From G942493275 sp942493275 (lineage in GTDB: Bacteria; Actinomycetota; Coriobacteriia; Anaerosomatales; PHET01): a DNA stretch of 64,000 nucleotides. The stretch's first letter is position 1. Each line of letters starts with the position of its first letter. Below, one piece after another: positions 43,569-51,803 of the stretch. The notes beneath the pieces were generated by a model that was given only the letters and a program-made list of their open reading frames with translations, was not told the DNA's origin and searched no databases. A program made the position numbers and the translations under genes. Location: the NCBI GenBank assembly GCA_942493275.1, contig OW818687.1:434001-498000 (forward strand), written 5' to 3'.

Positions 43569-45155
43569 CTAGAGTCTCAGATCGACGTGGCATTGGTAGC
43601 AAAGTTCTTTGCCCGGGTACGGGGCGATCAGCTTGTTCTCTGTGTCGAGATTTCCGTGGCAGTCATAACAGATACGCAAATCGTGTACCTGCGTGTCGGT
43701 GGCGGGCTCCATAACACTCGTCGCCGAGAAGCCGATGTGGCAATCGGGGCACACATACGGACGTCCTTTGGACTCCTCGACGTTGAAGTGCACGGCGTGC
43801 TCGGCGAGCGGGACGTTCTTGATCGTCGTCGGCTTGGGGTTCTTCATGACCTCGTGGCAGTCCACGCAGTTCTCGGCGATCAGCTCTGCCTGGTCGAGAC
43901 CCTTGTGGTGGCAGTCCTGGCAGTCCGACTTGTCCGCGTGGCACACGTCGCAGTCGTTGACCGTCAGGCCTCCGCTGGAGTGATCGCCGATCCAGGTCGA
44001 CGGGTGCGGCATCGGCGTGACGTGGCAGTCGGCGCAGAACGTGTCCTTGTGGCAGATCGAGCACGCGCCCTTCTGGCCGAGATACTGGTCACCGTGTCCC
44101 GGCTGCCAGTCGGGCGTGCGATGGTCCTGGGGGATGACGGGCTGGCTGATCTTGCCGTCGAGCATCTTCACGCCGCCGGTATGACACGGCTGGCACTCGC
44201 TCGACGCGTGGCACATCGTGCACTCGGTCATCCGGTCGTAGGCCTCTTTGTTGTGCTCGCCGAGAAGGAACTTGCGCGTGTGGTCCTCAGGCATGAGCTC
44301 GAAGGTCTTGGTGTGGCATGCGAGACAGTCCTCGGTCCCCACCTCGCCCTGCTCGCTGTGCTCCAGGCTGTGGCAGCGATAGCACGACAGCATGGGCGGT
44401 CGCTCGGTCCGGTCGGGGCCGTGAGGGAACGTCTCGTGGCACGCGACGCAGTCGTAGTCGCGCTTCAGGTGCGGCTCGTGCGTGAAGACCAGTCCCTCGA
44501 CTTTGAAGTCGTCGATGTTAGGGTGGCAGAAGTTGCACGAGCCCGCAGCCACGGTCGCCTCGGTATCGACGAGCATCGAAGGCAGGTCGGGCTCCTTCTC
44601 CAGCACGGTGTTGTAGATGTTGGGAATCGGCTCGATGTCGAGACCGAGGTCCTCGTGGCAGGTGTCGCAGTCAGGCTCGGCCTCGTGGCACATGAGGCAG
44701 CGGTTCTGATCGGTCTCCGCGGACTTCGCGTGCGGCTTCTTGGCCCAGTCCTTCGAGTGGTCAGGCGGCCTGAGCTCGAAAGATGCGGGGTGGCAGTCTC
44801 GGCACTCGCCCGTCGCAAGTACGCCCTGCGGGCCGTGGGACACACCGTGACACGCGAAGCACTCTTCCATCGTCGTGCGCCGCGTGACGCCGTCCTGGTG
44901 CGCGACGCCGTGGTGACACGCCGAGCAGGTCACGAGCAGATGCGCGCCGTGGCTGAAGATGACGTGGGGTCTGCTGGAGTCGGTGAGCACCGCGTGACAC
45001 GTGCGACAGCCGCCCTCCTCGGGGGGCGCCGTGAGGTCGATGACCGAGGTCACCTGACCGGATACGGGCTGCGGCGAAGACAACACGAGCGCAACGACGG
45101 CAACGGCGCTGATCAGCACCGCCACGGCTACGCCTATGAGTCGTCTGGTCGTCAC
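43569..45155 (-). CDS. Membrane-anchored 20-heme cytochrome c
   Basis: A 528-aa protein with an N-terminal signal-anchor (LIGVAVAVLISAVAVVALVL) and 20 CXXCH motifs, about one per 25 residues. Pairs such as HVIFSHGAHLLVTCSACHHG and FTHEPHLKRDYDCVACHE supply distal His residues, as in NrfH/c7-like repeats. No other domain is present. It is encoded 7 bp after the seven-heme cytochrome and just before the TPR protein. It probably relays electrons through the wall. Confidence 0.9.
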   Translation of the reverse strand: MTTRRLIGVAVAVLISAVAVVALVLSSPQPVSGQVTSVIDLTAPPEEGGCRTCHAVLTDSSRPHVIFSHGAHLLVTCSACHHGVAHQDGVTRRTTMEECFACHGVSHGPQGVLATGECRDCHPASFELRPPDHSKDWAKKPHAKSAETDQNRCLMCHEAEPDCDTCHEDLGLDIEPIPNIYNTVLEKEPDLPSMLVDTEATVAAGSCNFCHPNIDDFKVEGLVFTHEPHLKRDYDCVACHETFPHGPDRTERPPMLSCYRCHSLEHSEQGEVGTEDCLACHTKTFELMPEDHTRKFLLGEHNKEAYDRMTECTMCHASSECQPCHTGGVKMLDGKISQPVIPQDHRTPDWQPGHGDQYLGQKGACSICHKDTFCADCHVTPMPHPSTWIGDHSSGGLTVNDCDVCHADKSDCQDCHHKGLDQAELIAENCVDCHEVMKNPKPTTIKNVPLAEHAVHFNVEESKGRPYVCPDCHIGFSATSVMEPATDTQVHDLRICYDCHGNLDTENKLIAPYPGKELCYQCHVDLRL

Positions 45156-45162
45156 GTGTCCC

Positions 45163-46041
45163 CTAGCTCCCGAACAGCCCGAGCACAGGGCTCAGGAGGT
45201 CGGCGATCCACTCATAGATGGGTACCTGCTGCTGCGCTTCCTTGGTCCCGTGGATGAGCTCGGCGTAGGCCAGGAAGTCCTCGTTGTCCGAGTCGCCATG
45301 GCAGGCGCCGCACGTCTCGGCGAGGTGTCGCTCGCTCACCATCGAGTTCGAGTTGGATGCGGGAAGGACCTCGTGATAGCCGTGGCAGTCCCAGCACGCC
45401 GGCGCGTCGAGCGCGCCGTTCTTGTAGGCCTCGCCGTGCCAGTAGTCGTTGTAGTTGTCCCAGTAATCCTGGTGACACCGACCGCACACTTCGTAGCCGT
45501 CCCGGTGGATTGCCTCCTGGCCGGCGGTGCTGCTCGTGATCATCGAGATCGCGTGGTCACCGTGGCAGTCTCCGCACAGCGGTCGCGGACCGGAGCTTTC
45601 CTCGGTGCTGCCCTCCGGAAGTGGACGGTGCGAGCCGCCGCCGTAGTCGATGAACGACTCACGGTGGCAGTTACGGCATACGGACTTCGCCTCGGCGCGC
45701 CAGTCGAACCCCTCTGGCAGGACGTGCGGAGACACGAACGCGAAGTCGACATGGCACGACGAGCACTGGACGGCCGCATGCGCGGACGCGTCGACAATGG
45801 CCGGGTCGATGAAGTAGCTGGTGACCGTGGTCTCCTGAAGGCGGGCGAGATCCGGATCGCCGTGGCACACCGAGCAACCCGCCTTCGCGGCGGTCGGCAG
45901 CGTGAAGTCGAGTTCGTATCCGGTACCCGTGGCGTGAATGGAAGCGGGCGGCGTCGATGTCGGCTCCGTCGCCGCCAACGCGACCGACGGCAGCGCGAAC
46001 AGCGCTGCGGCCAGCACGACCAGGAATGTACGGACTCTCAC
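45163..46041 (-). CDS. Exported seven-heme cytochrome c
   Basis: A 292-aa protein with a signal peptide (TFLVVLAAALFALPSVALAA) and seven CXXCH motifs (CSVCH, CSSCH, CRNCH, CGDCH, CGRCH, CWDCH, CGACH). The spacing and the motif YWHGEAYKNGALDAPACWDCHGYHEVLP resemble respiratory octaheme or pentaheme donors. A hydrophobic end (IYEWIADLLSPVLGLFGS) could pack on the membrane. Its start overlaps the cysteine desulfurase stop by 4 bp, tying cytochrome and cofactor genes into one transcript. Confidence 0.88.
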   Translation of the reverse strand: MRVRTFLVVLAAALFALPSVALAATEPTSTPPASIHATGTGYELDFTLPTAAKAGCSVCHGDPDLARLQETTVTSYFIDPAIVDASAHAAVQCSSCHVDFAFVSPHVLPEGFDWRAEAKSVCRNCHRESFIDYGGGSHRPLPEGSTEESSGPRPLCGDCHGDHAISMITSSTAGQEAIHRDGYEVCGRCHQDYWDNYNDYWHGEAYKNGALDAPACWDCHGYHEVLPASNSNSMVSERHLAETCGACHGDSDNEDFLAYAELIHGTKEAQQQVPIYEWIADLLSPVLGLFGS

Positions 46042-47207
46042 GCGACCACCCGCCTGACGGCTTCTACTGCCTTGTCTACCTGCTCGGCATTGACGCCGTA
46101 TCCCACGCTCATTCGGACTGCCCCCGTGCCAAGTGTACAGAACCTCTCATGGGCGGCGGGCGAACAGTGCAGCCCGGCGCGACACGCAATGGAGTACTCG
46201 CGGTCGAGCCTGAAGGCGATCTGGTCGGGCGCAGCGGTCTCGTGGACGAAGCTGAACACGCCGATACGCTCGTCTCCGGGCGCAGGCCCGAGCACACGGA
46301 TACCCGGTATCCCGAGCAGGCCGCGGTGGAGACGGGCGGCCATGGAGCGCTCCTCGGCCCGAATTTCGTCGCCGTGCTCGAGCAGCAGCTTCGCGGCGGC
46401 GCCCAGCCCGATGACGCCGCTCACATTCATGGTGCCGGCCTCGTAACGGTCGGGACGCTCCAGCGGCATCTCGGGAGAGTCCGAGCTCGAGCCCGTGCCT
46501 CCCTGGAACGCCGGATCGGGATCGACGCCGGGTGCCAGATACAGAAGCCCGACACCCGCGATTCCGAGCAGCCCCTTATGGCCGGCGATCGCGTATGCGT
46601 CGACGCCGAGCGCGGTCAGGTCCACGGGGATGTGCCCCGCTCCCTGAGCACCGTCGCACAGCATCAGGGCGCCGCCAGCGTGCGCGACGTCAACCAGGTC
46701 GCCTACCGGCTGGATGGCGCCGGAGACGTTGGAGGCATGCTGGCACACGACCGCGCGCGTGGGAGCCGCAGCCACGAGGCGCTCGACATCTTCGACGTCG
46801 ATCACGCCCGCATCGTCAGAGGCCGCGACGACGATCTCGATGCCGCGACGCTGGCTCAGGGCATACAGGGGCCGCATGACCGAGTTGTGCTCGGTGGGAC
46901 CGACGACGACCCGGTCCCCGGCCTGAAGCAGCCCGTGGAGCATGATGTTGCAGCCGACCGTGCATGACGGTACGAACGCCAGGTCCTTCGACGACGCCAC
47001 GCCCAGAAGCTCAGCGCACGCTCGGCGGGCCTGATGGACAGCGCGTCCGGTCTCGACGGCCAGGCGGTATGCGCCGCGACCGGGATTTCCGGCGTAGCGA
47101 GACATCGCGTCACACGCCGCCGCAAGCACGACATCCGGCTTGGGGTACGACGTAGCCGCGTGGTCCAGGTAGACCAGCTCCGGCGATGTGTCGGACGCCT
47201 GCGTCAC
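46038..47207 (-). CDS. Class V aminotransferase / cysteine desulfurase
   Basis: A 389-aa PLP enzyme. YLDHAATSYPKP, the PLP-lysine in YAIAGHKGLLG, the HNSVMRPLY and CQHASNVSG motifs, and a late Cys in IACRAGLHCSP (the persulfide Cys of desulfurases) are all present. The GTG start (47205-47207) overlaps the mogA stop; the longer open frame upstream is mogA antisense to itself and is not coding. In this setting it may feed sulfur to FdhD, which needs a desulfurase to activate formate dehydrogenase, or supply MoaD/ThiS-type sulfur. The first is inference from neighbours. Confidence 0.85.
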   Translation of the reverse strand: MTQASDTSPELVYLDHAATSYPKPDVVLAAACDAMSRYAGNPGRGAYRLAVETGRAVHQARRACAELLGVASSKDLAFVPSCTVGCNIMLHGLLQAGDRVVVGPTEHNSVMRPLYALSQRRGIEIVVAASDDAGVIDVEDVERLVAAAPTRAVVCQHASNVSGAIQPVGDLVDVAHAGGALMLCDGAQGAGHIPVDLTALGVDAYAIAGHKGLLGIAGVGLLYLAPGVDPDPAFQGGTGSSSDSPEMPLERPDRYEAGTMNVSGVIGLGAAAKLLLEHGDEIRAEERSMAARLHRGLLGIPGIRVLGPAPGDERIGVFSFVHETAAPDQIAFRLDREYSIACRAGLHCSPAAHERFCTLGTGAVRMSVGYGVNAEQVDKAVEAVRRVVA

Positions 47208-47680
47208 GCGTGCCCTCCCCCGTGCGCCATCTTGTGGGCATGCTCGAGCTGATCGGCGACGAAGCCGAACGACTCCACGGCGGCCTTCTCGGAACCGGGG
47301 AGGTTGATGATGAGTGTGAGGCCGCGTTGAGCCGCGACTCCCCGCGAGAGCATCGCGCGGCGCGTGACCTGCAGGCTGAATGCGCGGATCGCCTCGGCGA
47401 TGCCGGGGACGAGCCTGTCCGCGACGGCGAGCGTCGCCTCGGGGGTGACGTCGCGGGGGCTCAGCCCCGTGCCGCCGCAGGTGAAGACGACGTCGAGCTT
47501 GTCGTCGTCGGCCCACTCGGTCAGCGTCGTGATCACGCATTCGGCCTCGTCGGGGCAGATGCGATAGCGCTCCACGCTCCAGCCGCTCTCCTCACACAGA
47601 CGACGAAGCGCGGCGCCTGCCGTGTCTTCGGCTTCCGTCCGTGTGTCAGAGAGGGTCAGGATCCCGATGCGGAGCGCCAT
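47204..47680 (-). CDS. mogA: Molybdopterin adenylyltransferase-like (MogA/MoaB)
   Basis: A 158-aa protein with the MoCF fold: LRIGILTLSDTRTEAEDTAG at the start, VVFTCGGTGLSPRDVTPEAT (substrate loop GGTG) and LIINLPGSEKAA (the PGS loop). It adenylates molybdopterin before metal insertion by MoeA. MogA and MoaB are close paralogues, and the subtype is not certain. It is the only gene of this step in the window. Confidence 0.9.
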   Translation of the reverse strand: MALRIGILTLSDTRTEAEDTAGAALRRLCEESGWSVERYRICPDEAECVITTLTEWADDDKLDVVFTCGGTGLSPRDVTPEATLAVADRLVPGIAEAIRAFSLQVTRRAMLSRGVAAQRGLTLIINLPGSEKAAVESFGFVADQLEHAHKMAHGGGHA

Positions 47681-47684
47681 GCGC

Positions 47685-48230
47685 CTACTCTCCCTTTCCC
47701 GCTGCTTCGGCCGCAGCCTCGGCGGCCTTCTCCGCCTCGAACTCGCGGATGGCCTCCTCGGGCGTGCGGTCGCAGGTGCCGTCGCCGATCGAGATGACCT
47801 CGACCGCGTCGCCCACCTTTACGTCACCGGGCTCACGAACCACCGCGAAGATGCCCTCCTTGGGCATCACGCAGTCGCCGGCCTGGTAGTAGATCGCGCA
47901 CTTGGTGTGGCAGACCTTGCCGATCTGGCTGATCTCGACCAAGGCGTCGCCGACCTTCAGGCGGCTGCCCACGGGCAGAACCATCAGGTCAACGCCTTCG
48001 GTGGTGACGTTCTCGGCGAAGTCGCCGGGACCCACTTCGAGGCCCTTTTCGCGCATCTTGTCGATGGACTCGATGGCGAGCAGGCTGACCTGGCGGTGCC
48101 AGTCGCCGGCGTGAGCGTCGCCTTCGAACCCGCGATCGAAGATCATGGTGCCGCACTCGCCCGCGGGCTTGCGCATGGTTTTGCGCTCGGAGATGTTCAC
48201 CGAGACCACTCGGCCTGTTTCGTGTGTCAT
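47685..48230 (-). CDS. MOSC domain protein
   Basis: A 181-aa protein starting MTHETGRVVSVNISERKTM behind GGAGGCACG. The MOSC features are FEGDAHAGDWHRQVSLLA, GDFAENVTTEGVDLMVLPVG and the Cys-containing IGKVCHTKCAIYYQAGDCVMPKEG. MOSC domains bind molybdopterin-type cofactors or carry sulfur on Cys. The Ala/Glu-rich tail is variable. It is usually found between moaC and mogA, as here. Confidence 0.88.
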   Translation of the reverse strand: MTHETGRVVSVNISERKTMRKPAGECGTMIFDRGFEGDAHAGDWHRQVSLLAIESIDKMREKGLEVGPGDFAENVTTEGVDLMVLPVGSRLKVGDALVEISQIGKVCHTKCAIYYQAGDCVMPKEGIFAVVREPGDVKVGDAVEVISIGDGTCDRTPEEAIREFEAEKAAEAAAEAAGKGE

Positions 48231-48232
48231 GA

Positions 48233-48742
48233 CTATCGTGCCTCCTCGCGCGTCCAGGTGCCTGAAGCGCCGCCCTCTTTGGACAGCAGCGAGACACCGC
48301 CGACGACCATGCCGCGGTCGACGGCTTTGCACATGTCGTAGAGCGTGAGGGCGGCCACCGCAACGGCGGTGAGCGCCTCCATCTCGACTCCGGTCTTGCC
48401 GTCGGTCTCAGCGACGGCGGTGATGCGAAAGCCCGTATCGGGCGAACGCTCGGCCTCGAGTTCAACGCTCACGTGGGTGAGCGAGAGCGGGTGGCAGAGC
48501 GGTATGAGATCCGAGGTGCGCTTCGCGGCCATGATGCCGGCGAGACGGGCAGCGGCGAGCACGTCGCCCTTGGGCGTATCGCCCGACTCGATGAGCGCGA
48601 GCGTCGACGGGTTCATGCTGATGAATCCGCCCGCGACAGCGCGGCGGTGAGTGACGGGCTTATCGGCGACGTCGACCATGCGGGCCTCTCCCCGCTCGTC
48701 GACGTGCGTGAGGCGTCCTGCGCCCGTGCTTTCCGTCATCAT
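48233..48742 (-). CDS. moaC: Cyclic pyranopterin monophosphate synthase MoaC
   Basis: A 169-aa enzyme, with MoaA making cPMP from GTP. Conserved segments: HVDERGEARMVDVADKPVTHR, AAKRTSDLIPLCHPLSL (catalytic region), GVEMEALTAVAVAALTLYDMCKAVD and a Lys near the end. It starts overlapping the moaA stop, with two consecutive ATG codons behind GGAGG. Confidence 0.96.
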   Translation of the reverse strand: MMTESTGAGRLTHVDERGEARMVDVADKPVTHRRAVAGGFISMNPSTLALIESGDTPKGDVLAAARLAGIMAAKRTSDLIPLCHPLSLTHVSVELEAERSPDTGFRITAVAETDGKTGVEMEALTAVAVAALTLYDMCKAVDRGMVVGGVSLLSKEGGASGTWTREEAR

Positions 48743-49776
48743 CAGCCTCCGATCTGCGACATACCGCGGGACGTACCGATGCGGTCTTCATGGCTTTCGG
48801 GCTTCGCAAGCAGCGCGTCCTCGATAAGCTTGTCGAGGTCGGCCTGACTGCCCGTGCGGAGCACCGTGCGAGCATCGAGTTCGTCATCCGAGAACAGGCA
48901 GGTGCGCACGCGTCCGTCGGCCGTGAGCCGCAGACGGTTGCACTCCCCGCAGAAGTGGTGCGACAGCGGCGAGATGACACCCACCGTGCCGAGACCTCCG
49001 GGGAACCGGTAGTACTTGGCCGGACCCCAACCACCGGGCGCGGCGCCCGCGCCAACGGCCTCGAGCGCACCGAGGCCTTCCTTCTCCGCTGACTCCGAGA
49101 TGATGGCGAGGATCTCGTCGCTCGGAACGTGGTCGGCCCGGGTCCAGTGCTGGCCACCGGCGCTGTCGCCAGCGCACCCGCTTCCTTCGTCGGCATCTCC
49201 GCCGACAGGCATGTACTCGATGAACCTCACGTGCAGCGGCCATCCGATGGACATGCGCGCGAACGCGGCGAGGTCCTGTTCCAGCGAGCGAACCACGACG
49301 ACGTTGAGCTTGACCGGATCGAACCCGACATCGAACGCCGCCTCAAGCCCGGCCAAAGCATCCTCGAGCTTCCCGCCGCGGGTGATGCTCGAGTACACCT
49401 CCGGGTCGAGCGTGTCGAGCGAGATGTTGACGCGCGTGAGACCCGCGTCCGCGAGCTCTTGCGCGTACTTGGGCAGCAAGGTGCCGTTGGTGGTGAGCGC
49501 GATGGCCTCGAGGCCCGTGATCTCGCGCAGACGGCGGATGTGGTCGACCACGCCCTTGCGCACGAGCGGCTCGCCGCCGGTCAGCCTGATCTTGGTGATG
49601 CCGTGGCGTACGGCGCACTCAGCGAACCGCTCGATCTCCTCGAACGACAGCATCTCCTCGTGGGGCCTGAACTCAACGCCCTCCTCGGGCATGCAGTAGA
49701 CGCAGCGAAGGTTGCAGCGGTCGGTGAGGCTGATGCGCAGGTAGTCGATGGTGCGCCCGTAACGGTCAGTCCCCAT
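48742..49776 (-). CDS. moaA: GTP 3',8-cyclase MoaA
   Basis: A 344-aa radical SAM enzyme. N-terminal cluster CNLRCVYC (Cys21, 25, 28), LTGGEPLVRK, and a C-terminal cluster FCGECNRLRLTADGRVRTC. The protein ends in Gly-Gly (SQIGG), needed for activity in MoaA. There is an unusual Gly/Ala-rich insert (DADEGSGCAGDSAGGQHWTR and GAGAAPGGWGP) about residues 195-240. It carries out the first step of molybdopterin synthesis. Confidence 0.97.
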   Translation of the reverse strand: MGTDRYGRTIDYLRISLTDRCNLRCVYCMPEEGVEFRPHEEMLSFEEIERFAECAVRHGITKIRLTGGEPLVRKGVVDHIRRLREITGLEAIALTTNGTLLPKYAQELADAGLTRVNISLDTLDPEVYSSITRGGKLEDALAGLEAAFDVGFDPVKLNVVVVRSLEQDLAAFARMSIGWPLHVRFIEYMPVGGDADEGSGCAGDSAGGQHWTRADHVPSDEILAIISESAEKEGLGALEAVGAGAAPGGWGPAKYYRFPGGLGTVGVISPLSHHFCGECNRLRLTADGRVRTCLFSDDELDARTVLRTGSQADLDKLIEDALLAKPESHEDRIGTSRGMSQIGG

Positions 49777-50296
49777 GGGGCACCTCCGTCAGAAACGTCC
49801 GCTCGACGAAGTCGGCCACCGCGGCGTGATCGTCCAGCCCGAAGAGCTCGACGCCCTCAGGCGCGAGGTCCGGGTTGTCGGTCACCAGCGCGAGCCGGCG
49901 GTCGTCGTCGCAGATGGTCTCGTTTGAGCGCTCGAGGCGCGACACCTCGATGCATGCGCGGGCAACGCGCTTGTAGCCCTCGGTGATGAGGATGTCGACG
50001 TCGCCCGCCTGCTCGGCGAGCTCGTCGAGGCTGAGCTCGTGGTCCATGGCGCGAACCATCCCAAAGCGCTCGGGGGACGAGACCATGGTGACGACGGCGC
50101 CGGCCTGGGCGTGGCGATACGAGTCCTTGCCGGGGACGTCGATGTCGAAGTCGTGAACGTGATGCTTGACTGTGGCCACGCGCCAGCCACGGCTCGCGAG
50201 CTCGGCGACAACGCCCTCGAGGAGCGTCGTCTTACCCGAGTCGCTCTTGCCCACGAACGACACTATGGGAAGCGCGCGGTTGTTCTTGTCGGTCAT
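49766..50296 (-). CDS. mobB: MobB, molybdopterin-guanine dinucleotide biosynthesis GTPase
   Basis: A 176-aa P-loop GTPase: Walker A FVGKSDSGKTTLLE, VKHHVHDFDIDVPGKDSYRHAQAGA (family signature), DVDILITEGYKR. It binds GTP and helps MobA form the dinucleotide cofactor used by DMSO-reductase-family enzymes such as FdhA. The start at MTDKNNR is chosen because AAGGA has proper spacing to it, unlike the ATG three codons earlier. Its end overlaps moaA by 11 bp. Confidence 0.92.
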   Translation of the reverse strand: MTDKNNRALPIVSFVGKSDSGKTTLLEGVVAELASRGWRVATVKHHVHDFDIDVPGKDSYRHAQAGAVVTMVSSPERFGMVRAMDHELSLDELAEQAGDVDILITEGYKRVARACIEVSRLERSNETICDDDRRLALVTDNPDLAPEGVELFGLDDHAAVADFVERTFLTEVPHGD

Positions 50297-50337
50297 GTGA
50301 TGCATTCCTTACCCTTGCCCCGCGTCTGCGGGAGATC

Positions 50338-50553
50338 CTAGAAGCAGCCCAGATCGCAGTTCTTGACCCTGATGCCGGCAAGGTCAGCTGCCGCCCCGGC
50401 GACTTTGTAAGCGACACCCTGGTCCTCGGCGAACTTGCGAAGCACGGGGCACGTGATCTTGCCGTCGACGGCCTTGGCGATGATCGCCTCGGTCATCTCG
50501 GGAGTGACCTGCTCGACCCAACGGGGGTCAACGCTCTTCGGTCCTTCACTCAC
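50338..50553 (-). CDS. Small conserved protein ending NCDLGCF, Moco operon
   Basis: A 71-aa protein with a GTG start overlapping the moeA stop (GTGA) behind AAGGTG. Most of it is helical (PEMTEAIIAKAVDGKITCPVLRKFAEDQGVAYKVAGAAADLAGI) and it ends VKNCDLGCF. A short protein with this K-I-T-C...C-x-L-G-C-F pattern occurs beside molybdenum cofactor genes in other anaerobes, as far as I recall. Three Cys could bind a metal or carry sulfur. The function is not known. Confidence 0.7.
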   Translation of the reverse strand: MSEGPKSVDPRWVEQVTPEMTEAIIAKAVDGKITCPVLRKFAEDQGVAYKVAGAAADLAGIRVKNCDLGCF

Positions 50554-51803
50554 AGGACAACACCTTCTTCCACATCGAGGCGCAGACACGTGACACGCGT
50601 CCCGGCCGGGAACTGTCCCTCACCCTCAGGCAGCACGAGGAAGCAGTTGCCCTTGTGCGCCGCGGTGAGCAGCGCCGAGGACTGACTGCCTGAGAGAGAC
50701 ACCGTCAACTCATCGCCTTCGCGCTCAAGTCGCGCGCGGAGGAAGTAGCGACGGTCCTGCTTCTTCTTAACGTCATGAGCGAGAATCGCGCCGACGGTCG
50801 GGCGGTCGAGGTCGCGATAGCCCTGCATGTGGCGCAGAGCCGGCCGCACGAAGATCTCGAAGCCGACGAACGTGCTCGTGGGGTTGCCCGGCAGGCCGAA
50901 GAACGGAACCTCTCCGATGCTGCCCATCGTCTGCGGGTTGCCGGGCCTCATGGCGACCTTGCAGTAGACCAGTTCACCGAGCTCCTCGAGCACCGGCTTC
51001 ACAAAGTCGAAGTCGCCCACCGACACTCCCCCGCTCGTGACGATGAAGTCGCACTCGGCCGCAGCGCGCTCGAACGCGACGCGCGTGGCCACGAGGTCGT
51101 CGGGGATGATCGGGAAGCGGACCGGAATGGCGCCCGCCGAGATGACCTGCGCCGCGATCGAGTAGCTGTTGGAGTTGCGGATCTTGCCGGGTCCGGGAAC
51201 CTCGGCAACCTCGACGAGCTCGCTGCCGGTCGAGATGACCGCGACGAGGGGGCGGCGGTATACCGGCACCTCCGCGTGCCCGGTCGATGCGAGCAGGCCG
51301 ATGGCCGCGGCACCGAGTACCTGCCCTGCCTCGAGTACGACGTCGCCCGCGCGCACCTCTTCGCCGCGCATCCGGACGTGCTGCCCGAAGTCGGGCGCGG
51401 AGTCGAACGCGATCCGCGAACCGATGCCGCCATCGCCTTCGACGACTTTCGTGTACTCGACCATGACCACGGTGTCGGCGCCCGCAGGCACCGGCGCGCC
51501 GGTCATGATGCGAGCGGCCTGGCCCTGGTCGAGCGTCCCCACCCAGTGGTCGCCGGCGCCGATGTGCGCGACAACCTCGAGCTCGACCGGGTTCTCGGAC
51601 TCGGCGAACGCCAGGTCGCGAGCGCGCACCGCGAAGCCGTCCATCGCCGAGTTGTCGAACGGCGCGACGTCGATGTCGCTCGAGAGGTCCTCGGCCAGCA
51701 CACGGCCGAGCGCGTGGAGCAGCCCGACCCTCTCTATATCTAGTACGCGCGTGCGCGACAAAAGCAGCTCGCGCGCCTCCTCGACCGTCATGGCCTCAGA
51801 CAT
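50550..51803 (-). CDS. moeA: Molybdopterin molybdenumtransferase MoeA
   Basis: A 417-aa enzyme with the MoeA domain order: N-terminal MTVEEARELLLSR, PFDNSAMDGFAVRA, IMTGAPVPAGADTVVMVE, the MoCF domain (ISTGSELVEVAEVPGPGKIRNSNSY, IVTSGGVSVGDFDFV) and a C-terminal beta domain. The start MSEAMTVEEAR follows AGGAGG. It inserts molybdate or tungstate into adenylated molybdopterin. The stop is coupled to the 71-aa gene. Confidence 0.96.
   Translation of the reverse strand: MSEAMTVEEARELLLSRTRVLDIERVGLLHALGRVLAEDLSSDIDVAPFDNSAMDGFAVRARDLAFAESENPVELEVVAHIGAGDHWVGTLDQGQAARIMTGAPVPAGADTVVMVEYTKVVEGDGGIGSRIAFDSAPDFGQHVRMRGEEVRAGDVVLEAGQVLGAAAIGLLASTGHAEVPVYRRPLVAVISTGSELVEVAEVPGPGKIRNSNSYSIAAQVISAGAIPVRFPIIPDDLVATRVAFERAAAECDFIVTSGGVSVGDFDFVKPVLEELGELVYCKVAMRPGNPQTMGSIGEVPFFGLPGNPTSTFVGFEIFVRPALRHMQGYRDLDRPTVGAILAHDVKKKQDRRYFLRARLEREGDELTVSLSGSQSSALLTAAHKGNCFLVLPEGEGQFPAGTRVTCLRLDVEEGVVL

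Noticed and set aside
41562..45257. A very long plus-strand open frame (over 1200 codons) opposite the cytochrome, TPR and NHL genes
   Set aside because: It is a shadow of minus-strand high-GC genes. The opposite strand has dozens of heme motifs and proper ribosome sites, while this frame has no motif and unnatural composition.
47208..47540. 111-residue Arg-rich N-terminal extension of the cysteine desulfurase
   Set aside because: It overlaps mogA in another frame and has frameshadow composition; the GTG at 47207 has GGAGG and begins at the conserved fold.
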